Part shown: piece after piece, positions 24,380 through 35,469 of the stretch
Position numbering within the stretch: the stretch's first letter is position 1
Layout of the letters: each line of letters opens with the position of its first letter
Source: Aspidapion aeneum
Lineage: Eukaryota; Arthropoda; Insecta; Coleoptera; Brentidae
Length of the DNA stretch: 64,000 nt
NCBI GenBank assembly: GCA_963576565.1
Contig: OY755048.1
Span: 7,584,136-7,648,135 of the forward strand
Direction of reading: 5' to 3'
Program-made: the position numbers and the translations under genes
The notes under the pieces: generated by a model
Seen by the model: only the letters and a program-made list of their open reading frames with translations
Told to the model about the DNA's origin: nothing
Database searches by the model: none

Positions 24380-25490
24380 TCACTCACTCACTCATGTATA
24401 GATCATCAATATTCTACTGTACTTCCAGACATGCTACAAAGCTGAAAGTTGGCAGACTGATAGAAATTATGACCAAACTCCTGGAAAAAATCAAAATTTT
24501 AATTTAGTCCCCTCCCCTATACATTTAAAGTTATGTAAAAGTAGCATCGCCCACTTCCAGAAATGCTAGAAAGTTGATCTTTGGCAGACTGATAGGAACT
24601 ATGATAAAACTATAGGAAAAAATCAAAAAACCCCAAAATTTTAATGTACTCCCCTCCCCTATACATTTAAAGTTATGTAAAAGTAGCATAGCCCACTTCC
24701 AGAAATGCTAGAGAGTTGGGCTTTGGCAGACTGAGAGGAACTATGATAAAACTATAGGAAACACCCCAAAATTCTAATTTACTTCCCTCTCCTATAAATG
24801 TAAAGTTAAGTAAAAGTAACATTGCCTACTTCCAGACATGCTAGAGAGCTGAGCTTTGGAAGACCGATAGTAACTATGATAAAGTTTTAGAAAAAAATTA
24901 GAACACCCCAAAATTCTAATTTACTTCCTTCCCCTATAAATGTAAAGTTATGTAAAAGTAACACTGCCCACTTCCAGAAACGTTAGAGAGCTGAACTTTT
25001 TAAGACTGAAAGACAATATGATAAAACTATATGAAAAAATTTAAAAACACCAACATTTTAATTTAGTTCCCTCTCCTATAAATGTAAATTTATATAAAAC
25101 TAACATTGCCCACTTCCAGAAACGCTAGAGAGCTGAGCATTGGAATGCTGATAGAAATTATGATAAAACCATGGGAAAAATTTTAAAAGTCCAATATTTT
25201 CATTTACTCTCCTCCCCTATAAATGTAAAGTTATGTAAAAGTAACATTACCCACTTCCAGAAACGCTAGAGAGCTGTGCATTGGAAGACTGATAGGAACT
25301 ATTATAAAACTATAGGACAAAATTTAAAAACACGACAATTTTAATTTATTTCCATCCCCTATACATATAAAGTTATGTAAAAGTAACATTGCGCACTTTC
25401 AGAAACGCTAGAGAGCTGAGCTTTGGAAGGCTGATAGGAACTACGATAAAACTAAAAAAAAAATTAAAAAACCTCAAAAGTTTAAGTAAG
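24380..25490. repeat. Minisatellite of about 140 bp, eight units
   Basis: The marker ACTTCCAGAMAYGCTA (or a close variant) occurs at 24421, 24553, 24695, 24828, 24970, 25112, 25253 and 25395, giving spacings of 132-142 bp. Each unit also carries AACTATGATAAAACTATAGG and AAAGTTATGTAAAAGTA. Preceded by CACTCACTCACTCA. Confidence 0.95.
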
Positions 25491-25552
25491 GCATTGCAAA
25501 AGTTTTGAACAATAATCCGCATATTACTACTTTAAAAATTGAGTAGTATCCA

Positions 25553-25862
25553 ATTCCTTTAAAAAAGAAGTGAAATCATAACAAAAACATTTCATATAAA
25601 AAAAGCAAAGTATAGTTTTTGCAAAGTCACCTGAAATGCTCCTAATACGGGGTTCTATCGATTTTTAATTTAATTAATTAATTTAATTTTTAAAGTTTAA
25701 AAAAACATTTCCAAACTAGTAAGAATCTTTCATTTTGAAATTTGTATTGGAGAACTTGGCTTTACTTTTATCTCAATTCTTTTTACGGAATGCCATTTTC
25801 GCGTACTTGGCTTTTTTTACATGAAATGTTTTTGTTATGATTTAATTTAAATCAAAAGGAAT
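25553..25862. mobile_element. Foldback MITE-like element
   Basis: Inverted arms of about 60 bp share ATTCCTTT at the outside and AATCATAACAAAAACATTTC further in (left about 25580-25600, right mirrored about 25825-25845). No clear target duplication. Confidence 0.7.
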
Positions 25863-26199
25863 GACGAAAGCAGGACACAAACCGCAAATAACCGTAATAA
25901 TTGTACACACCAGTCACAGGTGTTACTCGTATGAACGGGAGCTCGAAAAAGGGGAGCAATAGCAACACATTGGCCTTCTTCGCGAACTTCTTGCCACTTG
26001 TTCAGAATGCACGTTCACGACCGCCCAGGGACTCAATCTGACACGATCGCCGATTTATTGTGGCATCCCCGGTATTTATGAATACTCCAGGCCCGACTTG
26101 CATCGATACTCGCATATATTTGGGTCATTTGTCTTTTTTTCTACTATATGACAGTTTATGAATTATGATAGACAAATAAAATCATAGGCACACATGTAA
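25863..26199. other. No gene seen
   Basis: Moderately GC-rich sequence with nothing recognisable before the LINE pseudogene. Confidence 0.5.
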
Positions 26200-26214
26200 T
26201 AGTCAGGAAGATAA

Positions 26215-27671
26215 TTGATAAGGAATAGTATTAAAAAGCTTAAATCCGGAAAAGCTAGCGGACCTGGGGGAATATATGCTGAAATGCTCAAATATGGATC
26301 AGAGAAACTACTCGAAAATCTCACATATATGATCAATCAATGCATAAACGGACATCCAGTGCCTGATGATTGGAAAATTGCATTCATATCGTCAATATAT
26401 AAAAAAGGAAACAAGCTGGATTGCAACAATTACAGAGGAATTTCAGTAACCAGTACCCTAAGTAGATTGTACGCTAGGATTCTTAGAGATCGAATAGAGA
26501 ATGATTTTCATGAACAAGAAGAAGAAGAGCAAAGTGGCTTTCGTGCAGGCAGATCTTGTAGTGATAATGTTTTTTGTCAGAAATAAATAAATATAGAGAC
26601 TCATGTTACCTTTGTGGACCTACAAAAAACATATGATACCGTTCCAGTAGAAAAATTATGGACAGTATTAGAGCAGACTAATATCAATCATACATACATA
26701 AAAGCGATAAAAGAACTATACAAAGGGTCAAAATCTAAAATTAAAATTGGAAATCGACTTTCAAAAGAATTCCTGGTAATGGAAGGCTTAAGACAGGGAT
26801 GTTGTATCTCTCCAACTCTTTTTAAAATATATATCGCAGTAGCTCTAAAAAACTGGAAACGCAAAGTACACGGCATGGGAATACAACTTAACGACCGATT
26901 TACCATATACACACTACAGTTTGCTGACGACCAAGTAATTGTAGCTAATGATAAAGAAAACATGAAGTATATGATGAGAAAGTTAACGGAAGAATACCAA
27001 AAGTGGGGGTTAACAGTGAACGTGGACAAGACACAGTACTTATGTATTGGAAACGAATCAAGTGAATTAGAACTAGAAAATGGACAAACAATATCTCCAT
27101 GTAATGAGTATGTATACTTGGGTGTCACATTTGATAAGACGGGAACAGACTGTAAAGAACTGGAAAAAAGCAAAAAAGGTTATTGGTTGTCTTAACAGTA
27201 TTTTATGGAGCAGAGAGATAAAAAAGAATGTAAAATTTAACATATATGAAACAGTGGTGAAAAGCACGCTGTTGTATCGAATAGAGACTTCTCGCGTAAC
27301 AGAAAAATACAAAGCAAAAATGGAAAGTGTCGAAATGGATGCAATAAGAAGATCAATGAGAATATCTAGAACAGATCATATAAGAAATGAGATCATAAAA
27401 GAAAGAATGGGAATCGAGGGAAGTATAACGGATGACATCACTAAAAGGCAACTGATATGGTACGGCCATGTACAACGGATGAGCGACGAAAGATTACCAA
27501 AGCAGGTCCTAGAATGGCAACCAATAGGGCGCAGAAAAAGAGGGCGTCCTAAACTGGAATGGTAACAGTCAATCCAAAAATCAATGAGTCAAAAAAACTT
27601 TACGGAAGATGACTGTCAGGATCGAAGGAGGTGGAGAATAGGGCTCGGACAACGTAGAAAAACGTTCTAAA
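26215..27671 (+). pseudogene. RTE-like LINE reverse transcriptase, 5'-truncated (LINE-C2)
   Basis: Retrotransposon RT of the same broad type as the elements at 42.3 and 56.3 kb but clearly a different subfamily. In order: KSGKASGPGGIYAEMLKYGS, NNYRGISVTSTLSRLYARIL, QSGFRAGRSCSDNVF, stop, VDLQKTYDTVPVEKLW, GLRQGCCISPTLFKIYI, FADDQVIVAND (catalytic Asp pair), CNEYVYLGVTFDKTG, then a shift into the C-terminal region with LIWYGHVQRMSDERLPKQVL and RRKRGRPKLEW. The endonuclease domain is absent, as expected for a 5'-truncated insertion. At least one stop (about 26583) and two frameshifts (about 27180 and 27560) break it. Confidence 0.9.
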
Positions 27672-28299
27672 CCGACATAGTAGTAGTAGATAATTGGCCA
27701 TATCATAGTGCCTAACCTGAATTTGAGGTATATAGAGAATTTTATTGCTAATTTTAGGGGGTAACGCCACTTTGGCACCCTTGCAAGTTTTGAAATATTC
27801 AAGGTGGCGGCTGATTAAAGATAAAAAAATAAAAATCAAAAAGCTTTTAAAAACATAAAACCAAGCTCATGGTGTTCCATTAAACATAGTAAAAATTCCG
27901 ACTTATCTTGGATTTTTCAGTGTTTTTTCCTCTATCAGTCTTTTAGTAAAGAAGTACCGACTTTGTGAGAAAATATGACAACAGAAAATTTAGAGCACAT
28001 TAAAAGACCTATCAAACGAGTTACTTCCAGGCTACCTAAGTACTACTCTTCAAGAGATAGGTACACTTAAGCATCACCAACTTGCACATTTCATTCAAAA
28101 TATATACACCAACATTTTTCAATTTAAACAATTTTCTACGAAAAGAAGAATCTTAGAAATGTCAGTTGCAATTTTGACCCAAGAATGTTATCATCATTGA
28201 AAAGAAAATTTTATTACCTATAACATGGCGGAATCCATTTTTCCACAAACAGCTTCATTTTTCAGAAAATTAATTACTAACAAACTTGAAATGTAGTAC
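27672..28299. other. No recognised gene
   Basis: AT-rich, opening with TAGTAGTAGTAG just past the LINE end, which could be its short tandem tail. Confidence 0.4.
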
Positions 28300-29062
28300 C
28301 CGTAAATTTAAAAATCAAACAAGTTTCGTGGCTGATCGGGTAAAAATAAGTTTTTGTTTCTCTCAAATTTTTCCGTGGGTAGCTTAAAAGCTTAACCTCA
28401 CGAGGGTTCATTCATTCTAATGGACTCCTAATAAGTGTTGACAGTTAACTGTTTCTTCCTTATGGGACTCCTCAGAACACTGCTTAATTAATGTGACACT
28501 CTTGCGAAGATAATTAGACGGCTTTGTCTCTAATCCTATGTAAATAGTGAGAAAACTGTCGCAAGAAGCGTCATCTACCGAGATACGAGAGAAACCAGAA
28601 CAAGAGTAGGCGAAAATAAACTGCTATCGATATCGATCAATGAAAAGATCGATTACAAATAAAAAGAAACAAACTAGTCCGTGACATACGACAGCTCTTC
28701 TGCCTTTCAGGCCAGATCACGTCTTATTGCGTTTTTACTCGCCATCAAGACACGTGTGCGTTAATCAGCGGAATTTTTAAGCCAAATAATAATACGTGAA
28801 ATTTAGTATCCGTGAATTTAAAAATCAAACAAGTTTCGCGGCTAATCGGGTAAAAAGGAGTTTTTGTTTCTCTCATATTTTTCCGGAGAAACAAACTACT
28901 GCGTGAGCTACGACAGCTCTTCTGCCTTTCAGGCCAGATCAACGTTTATTGCGTTTTCACCCACCATCAAGACACGTGAGCGTCAATCAGCGGAATAAAA
29001 ATCAAACAAGTTTCGTGGCTAATCCGGTAAAAAGGAGTTTTTGTTTCTCTCATATTTGTAAA
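28300..29062. repeat. Direct repeat, two and a half units of about 220 bp
   Basis: Blocks containing CTTCTGCCTTTCAGGCCAGA (about 28696 and 28919) and AATCAAACAAGTTTCG (about 28310, 28822 and 28997), then AGTTTTTGTTTCTCTCA. Unit divergence is low. No coding evidence. Confidence 0.85.
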
Positions 29063-29434
29063 ATATCACGTTTCCTAAATTTTAACAAAAGAAGCATTCA
29101 TTCGGCCTTGCAGCGAGGCATACGGATTCGTTGCAAGTGGAGTATGTATACACCCGTTGTTGTATAGGCCAGCAAATGGCTCATTCATATAAAGCAGAAA
29201 GGAACGAGGGTGTATGATACCCCAGATAGGTCACAAATTTTTGGGTAGATCTCAATCTGCCATTACATGAATTTTTTAATACGCAATATAAGATAATATC
29301 TGTCATTATGGTTGTGAACGAGTTAAATGACGCTGTTAAGCAAAAAATGCTTATTAAGTGAATATTAATGCAGGTTCGCCGGTGTTGAGCGCGTTAAAGT
29401 ATTTAATTTTGACATACCTGGGTGCACCTTCGAC
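29063..29434. other. No gene seen
   Basis: Nothing recognisable apart from AT-rich sequence. Confidence 0.5.
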
Positions 29435-29678
29435 CAGTGGCGGATCTAGGAGAGAGCCAGAGGGGCCTGTTCTCTCTTCTTGATATAAAGCTTATAATCT
29501 TTAATAAAACGTTATATTTTACCAAAGAATATAAACATTTTCTTAAAAAACTAACTATTTTTGTTACACAAAAATGACTTTATTTTTGTCTGCGGCTCAT
29601 TTTATTTGCATGTATTGGCAAACTTCAAAGCTCAGACTTATTAAAAAAAAATTGCCTCCTTGCCCCCCCTCGCCACTG
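29435..29678. mobile_element. Short hAT-like MITE
   Basis: Ends CAGTGGCG and CGCCACTG. Flanking octamers CCTTCGAC and CCTCTGAA agree at only 5 of 8, so the target duplication is doubtful. Confidence 0.5.
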
Positions 29679-29929
29679 CCTCTGAAGTTTTACTTAATTC
29701 ACTTTCTTCATACAGCAATTTTGTCTACTTTAAAACTTTTTTAATATGTACTTTGAAGTTAAAAATTGTGGGGTAATTAGAGATATAACCATGCCAGGAA
29801 ACCAGCTTATTAAAGTTGTTTTTCCTACGACACACGTATATTGATTTTTATTTTCAGCTCTAGAGAAAAATATATTTACATATTTAGGGAGGAAAATTAC
29901 TTAAAATTAGTGAGCTGTAAAGCTGGAGG

Positions 29930-30015
29930 GCGCAAATGGCTTAAGAGTGGAGGTTGTGGATTTTTTTTTATTAAATAAAAAAAAATACTACAACGCAACG
30001 TCTGGAAAAAACTAA
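29930..30015. repeat. Short interspersed repeat shared with 50395-50480
   Basis: AAATGGCTTAAGAGTGG followed by a T run, ATTAA and then AAAAAATACYACAAYG occurs in both places in the same orientation. Family unknown. Confidence 0.7.
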
Positions 30016-30317
30016 ATACTAAAAAATCTACAGTAATGAAAATCAACATCAAGAATTTACCTGCTTACCTAAATTTTTTCTAGTTTTCCTTTTTTTTAAT
30101 AACAAATCGTTTTATCATGAATTTTATTAATCAGACCATAACATATTGTTGCAAAGCGGACCGAGCCTCGATATTCTGTAATTCAGCCATGGTAACGTGG
30201 GCCACAATGTGGCTTGCGGCCCGAGAAACCCGAGCGTAGCAATAATTATCGATCGTGTGTGCAGTCGGAGATGAGCTTTATTCATGGTATGCGTCGAGCC
30301 GAAAATTAGAGAATTAT

Positions 30318-30530
30318 TGGAATAAAGCCACGCTATAATAGTGCCAGGGAGATCAGATGTAATCTTTTAATATACGGCCCCTGTTTTCTATATGAACCGG
30401 AATAAATACTGCCTTCCTTTATTAATGGAAAATAAACGACTAGTTTTAAATTCGACTTTAGTATGTTAGATTTGTAGCATCAACTGTTAGTTTTCAATGT
30501 GAAACTGTCAGGATACTGCCTGGCATTTGA
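30318..30530. mobile_element. GCCAGGC-ended MITE, copy 4 (diverged)
   Basis: AATAAAGCCACGCTATAATA at the left, ACTGCCTGGC at the right, and the shared centre TTAATGGAAAATAAACGACT. Confidence 0.7.
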
Positions 30531-32009
30531 ATTAAGATTTAATTTTTTGTATATTCTCAGTGGGCGCGCGACCACGCGACCTTCTAGAGCAGTCGCCGCT
30601 GCTTAAAGTGCTATCAGCCTTGTCAATGTCAATGTCAAAAGCCAATGTTTTGACAAGCATATTTTTTACGACACACACACAACATATGAAAATGATGGAT
30701 TTCACACGATTTGCATCATCAGAAAACGTTAAATTTCACCCGTGAGCAGAAATTTTTCCGTACATGTATGGAAAAGTGTACGATGACGTTAACTGTCACC
30801 ATAATTTACCGCGCATGTGTTGCAAAATACTTTTCCACACATATGCGGAAAAGCAGTTTCATTTGATTTGTGCAAAATTAAAGACTAATTTTTACAAAAA
30901 TTAGTATAGTTCAACAGTGTTCGTAGGAACAATAGCGTACATAACTCGTTAGAACATTTTTTCAAAATAAGAGATTCACACATTAAAAAAAAACACATGC
31001 TTGCTGAACGGCATGAAGGGTGAGGAGTATCACATCGGAGAGGGGCAGTCAGTGTTGGCATTCGACCGCCCAAGCAATATGTTAGCTTCCATAAATCATG
31101 GTTTAGGATGACTAACAGCCTTTAGGAAGACGCGTCTAGTAAACCTCCGGCTCTCGCGCCCCTTTTTCAGAAATATTATGTAATTTATATGAAAATGCAT
31201 TGGAATCTATGTCATTTAAGAGATATGAATGAAAAATTTGTCGATCTAAAGCCCGTCCATTTATCCGCTTTCATTCCAAAAATGGGACTCTTCTGGATTT
31301 TTGTTGATCTGCTGTTGCTGCATGTAAAATGTTTAGGAAATTATAACTAGACACCTGAAACATGCTAATAAAATGTCATTAATTTCTGATTTTATAGTTA
31401 CTTAAGTTTTTCCCAAGAGCATACACAGAACTTATAGGCAAACCATTTCCTTTCAAGACAGTTACAGCAGTATTTAATAAAGGGTGTTAACTAGGGTAGA
31501 CCGGGGATAACCGTCCCACTTTTTGTAAATGTGTGAATAAAAATTCTTTGGCAGATTCAATTGTTTTTGTTATTTGTTATGTTAGTAGCTATAACTTTAT
31601 GTTATCAAGAACGATAAGACACAAATACCCAACATTATTAAATAAAATTTGGTGTTAGTTTTTATAGCCATGGGGCAAGTTGTGCCATGCGTACACAAAG
31701 TTGCTTTTAAATTTGTTTATATAAAAGTATGAAACAAATAACATTTTTAAACTAGAATAGACATTTTTAAAACATGAACAATAAGAGGTTAAAAAACAAA
31801 AAGTTCATAAATAAATAAAAATATATTTTGGTTTAAAAATGGCAGCCGTGTTTAAACCTTCAAACATCACTAGGAGATTTCGAATAAAATCTGAGTAAGT
31901 CAGTGTACACCATTAAAATTTAAACAGCTCTCGGCTTTATTTTATATACAAGTTTAATTGTTATTTGTTAAAGTGTTACTGAAAAAGGATTCTAATATGT
32001 TGCAATTCT
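30531..32009. other. No recognised gene
   Basis: Frames of 61-62 codons at 30560-30745 and 30885-31073 show no motif. Several tracts are AT-rich. No repeat shared with the rest of the window was seen. Confidence 0.45.
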
Positions 32010-32020
32010 TATAATATTTA

Positions 32021-32025
<5 letters not shown>
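32010..32025. repeat. Target duplication of the inverted LINE copy (left)
   Basis: TATAATATTTAATTTA, matched by TATAATATTGAATTTA at 32987-33002 (15 of 16). Confidence 0.8.
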
Positions 32026-32061
<36 letters not shown>

Positions 32062-32066
<5 letters not shown>

Positions 32067-32462
32067 CGGTTTCACAACGTTCTACGTCTTCCGATATCCA
32101 ATCTCCACTCGTTTCTGTTTGCCCATAATTCATCATCTAGGCCTCTTATTCTTATTTCACTGTCTATTCCTTCTCTCCAGCTTCTCGTCGGCCTTCCTCA
32201 TTTTTTTCGCCCAGTTGGTTTCCACTGTAATATTTGTTTAGGTAGTCTTCCATCATCCATTCTTTGTACATGTCTGTACCACACCAGTTGTTTTGTTCTT
32301 ATATCATCCACTAAAGTACGTTCACCCACTGTCATAATTTCTCTTATTCTTTGGTTTGTAACTCTTTCTCTTTTTGATTTCCCTGCTGCTCTTCTCCAAA
32401 AGTCCATCTCCGTAGCGGAAAGCAATTTTTCTGTTCTATCTTTGATTGGCCATACTTCTGAG
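32062..32462 (-). pseudogene. LINE C-terminal fragment
   Basis: Minus-strand C-terminal end of the same RTE-like protein: LSATEMDFWRRAAGKSKRER, MTVGERTLVDDIRTKQLVWY, VQRMDDGRLPKQILQWKPTG, then after a small lesion the WREGIDSEIRIRGLDDELWA-type end. It terminates in the (AT)n tail shared with the 42.3-kb copy. Confidence 0.9.
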
Positions 32463-32473
32463 ACCTTCTGAAC

Positions 32474-32986
32474 GTAGACCTTGCTGTACTAACAGAAACG
32501 AAGAAGAAAAGAAAAGGATCTGAAAACCTAGGACAATATGACCATTTCTATAGCGGAGTGGCAAAAGAAAAACATGCTCAACAAGGAGTATCTATTTTGG
32601 TCAACAAAAGATTTAGAAAATTTATCACCAACTGGGAAGCAGTAAATGAACGGCCAATACGAATGAATATAACAATAAAAGGAATGAGACCTACGATCTA
32701 TGCGTATAATGACGATGCAAATGTAGCCGTGAAAGACCATTTTTTTGAAGAAATCCACAATGAAATATCAGCAATAAGTACATCTAGCGAAATTGTAATA
32801 TTGGGAGATTTAAATAGTAGAACAGATAACAGAGTAAATGATCTGACAGTTGGCCAATATGGAGAAGATGTTGTTAATGACAATGGAAACCGGCTCATTA
32901 CAGTATGTGAGCAATTAGACCTAAAAATCCAAAACGGTTTTTTCCAACATAAGGAAATACACAAATATACCTGGACCAAACCCTCA
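32474..32986 (+). pseudogene. LINE endonuclease fragment (inverted segment)
   Basis: Apurinic-type endonuclease (EEP fold) part of the RTE-like ORF. After a short shift, the frame from 32558 reads MAKEKHAQQGVSILVNKRF, then EIVILGDLNSRTDNR (catalytic GDLN motif) and KYTWTKPS, where similarity stops exactly at the target duplication. The first endonuclease motif (GTWNVQG) and the final SDH motif are absent. Sequence is very close to the copies at 42.3 and 56.3 kb. Confidence 0.9.
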
Positions 32987-33002
32987 TATAATATTGAATT
33001 TA
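32987..33002. repeat. Target duplication of the inverted LINE copy (right)
   Basis: TATAATATTGAATTTA, partner of 32010-32025. Confidence 0.8.
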
Positions 33003-33201
33003 ATCATATTTAATACGGTTATGTATCTACATGATTCTTTTTTCGTGATCTTAAAAGATAACCCTAATTTAGGGATGCCAATTAAGTGCTAACCGTGGGC
33101 TTGACCTACATAAGTGAAACATTTTCTGTAAAATGTACATAAAACCTAATAATTTCGGTTTATTTTGCATATACCATGGAAATACATAGGAAACAGGTGT
33201 A

Positions 33202-34587
33202 CAGCGTGTCGATGGGATTAAATGGGAAACTTGGTTGTTATTAAAGATTACCATGCTCTTTTTTTGAGCCCTTTTAAATTATGTAATCAGTTTTTGCTAT
33301 ACCCCGTGGTTTCGCTAATACAGGGAGTTTTTGAATAAATTGCAAATTTAATAATTCCTTGTATCTCGCTTATTTTGCAAGATATTTTCATTTTGTAAAA
33401 ATCTTTTAATGGCAACTTTTTTAGAGTAAAATAATGACGTTGTAATTTTTTTTAAATGTTGTTTAGTTTGTGAGATATGTTATTTATCATAAAAAAAATT
33501 AAATACAGCCCTGGATTTATTATTATCTTAAAATGGTAAAACTGTAATATTTTTTTGATTTAAGGTTAAAAAAATAATATTTGAAAAATTTTTTTTGTCC
33601 GAACCTGGAAATTTTCAACAGAAATATAAATTAAACATTGCAAGACACACTAACTCAACTAGTTCAATTAAAAGATTTATAAATAAAGTAAAAAACTTAC
33701 AAAAATAATATAGTAATTATTTGATGGTAGCACAGCAACTAATGAAATTTACTTCAACATTAAAAATCAAAAGCGTGGAATTGACATAATCATTTTACTT
33801 TTTATTTTTGTGAATGTCTCACCCTCAATTATTCTAAAATGGCTAGAAATCGACCATATCCAGATTTTGAATAATGAAAAGAATAAAAATCCCAATATTT
33901 AAACGGCAGAAATATTTTTATGCAAAATGCGTTAAGAATAATTACTCAAAAATGCCAACAATATCTTACACATAATAGCACAGTTTGAACATTTATATCA
34001 TTATAGAAAAATACTCTGCCAATATATGGGCCCCTAAGCTCACACTAGGTACTATAGTTATAGTGTACGTGTAAGCTAATATAACTAAAAACTGAAATAT
34101 ATTTTATTCAACTCCAGACTAAATTACCTTTTTATTGATACCACACAATGTTTTGACTTAAACTCAAATTTTTGAAATCTACCCCCACCCTTAAAAAAAA
34201 CAAAAACTATAATGTATTTTGTTAAACTCCGGACTCAATTACCTTTCGTTTGATATCACACACGCCATATTTTCACTTAAACTCTAATTTTTGAAATATA
34301 CCCCCACCCTTTTTTTTAAATAAATTAAAATGTATTTTGATTAACTCCAGACTCAATTACCTTTCGTTTGATATCACACACGCCATATTTTCACATAAAC
34401 TCTAATTTTTGAAATCTACCCCCACCCTTTTATTTGGTTTGTGTTCGGTGGATTTTGTTCATTTTTAAATGGGACCATCTCGACCCAAGACCCAGCCTAG
34501 GCACCAAATTTCATTAAAATCGGCCAAGCGGTTTTTGAGTTATGCGCGTTGGTCGTTACCGACAGACATACAGACAGACAGACAGAC

Positions 34588-34632
<45 letters not shown>

Positions 34633-34705
34633 TACATACAGACAGACAGACAGACAGACAGATAGACAGACAGACAGACAGACAGACATACAGACAGACA
34701 GACAT

Positions 34706-34803
<98 letters not shown>

Positions 34804-35469
34804 GGCGCAACAAAAAAAAATTAGTATCACCATAGCTCACACTACTATAGTATAGTATATGTGTGTGCTAATTAGTTATTATTTTTAGTAATTCGTTATT
34901 TTTTTTTGTATTTGTCGTAGACTTTGTTTCAAACAAATCTTTAAATTAACGTAAAACCATTTTAATTTGCCAAGTATTAAAACAGTTAAACTAAAAATCG
35001 TTAAAATAGCAATTTTTAATTTATATTTTTGTAGGAAATTTCCAGGTCCGGACTTAAATTTTTTGTTTACCTTAAAGTAAAAAATATAAATTTTTTAATA
35101 TTTTGTAATAATAATAGCATAAAACCAATCAAAATAGTAATAAAAAAATCCAGGTCCGTATTTGATTTTTTTATGATAAATACCATATCTCAAAAACTAA
35201 ACAATATTTAAAAAAATTGACAACGTCATTATTTTCTTCTTAAAAAGTTGCCACAAAAAGGTTTTTACAGAATAAAAATATTTTCCAAAATGAGAGAGAT
35301 ATAAGAGATTATTAAAAATGCGTATTAGCGAAACTACGGGATATAGCAAAAATCTGATTGCACCATTTTTAAGGGCTTAAAGAATCAGTACGGTAAGGTG
35401 CAATCAGAAAATCGATATCTTTATTAATAACCGAGTTTCCCATTTAGTCCCATCGTAAATGGGACGCTG
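33202..35469. mobile_element. TA-flanked foldback element containing copy 4
   Basis: Ends CAGCGTGTCGATGGGATTAA and the mirrored TTAGTCCCATCGTAAATGGGACGCTG-type end, each bordered by TA. The arms continue inward for several hundred bp (TTTTTGCTATACCCCGTGGT on the left, mirrored CCGTAGTTTCGCTAATA-like sequence on the right). No transposase frame is visible. Copy 4 of the palindrome-ended family sits in the middle (34011-34870), leaving about 1.4 kb of foldback sequence. TA flanks and long arms suggest a mariner-type non-autonomous element. Confidence 0.8.
34011..34870 (-). mobile_element. Palindrome-ended (CTGY)n element, copy 4
   Basis: Minus-strand copy with an array of about 240 bp (34560-34803) carrying ACAT and AGAT variants. 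A block of about 75 nt normally found between the array and the 5' palindrome (GTTTCAAAATCATCTGAAAC and following) is deleted, so CGGCGCAACAAAAA runs straight into ATTAGTATCACC. The 5' palindrome reads GTGTGTGCT instead of GTGTGAGCT. Confidence 0.9.

Larger units (their letters stand above)
32026..32986 (-). mobile_element. RTE-like LINE copy with inverted 5' segment (twin-priming structure)
   Basis: Two pieces of the LINE family at 42.3 kb lie head to head between matching target duplications. The minus-strand piece 32026-32462 is the 3' end: an (AT)n tail, ACCGATAAATA (mirrored), and codons for the C-terminal region with ATEMDFWRRAAGKSK and LVDDIRTKQLVWY. The plus-strand piece 32474-32986 comes from the endonuclease region and starts at VDLAVLT. 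About 11 filler nt (32463-32473) join them. The junction joins the element's 5'-most retained base to its 3' part, the topology expected from twin priming. About 1.9 kb of the element in between is missing. Confidence 0.88.

Noticed and set aside
26688..27312. Minus-strand frames of 79-161 codons
   Set aside because: Shadows of the LINE-C2 reverse transcriptase. The same holds for minus frames at 42706-42891, 43567-43992, 44978-45307, 57072-57380 and 57933-58358.
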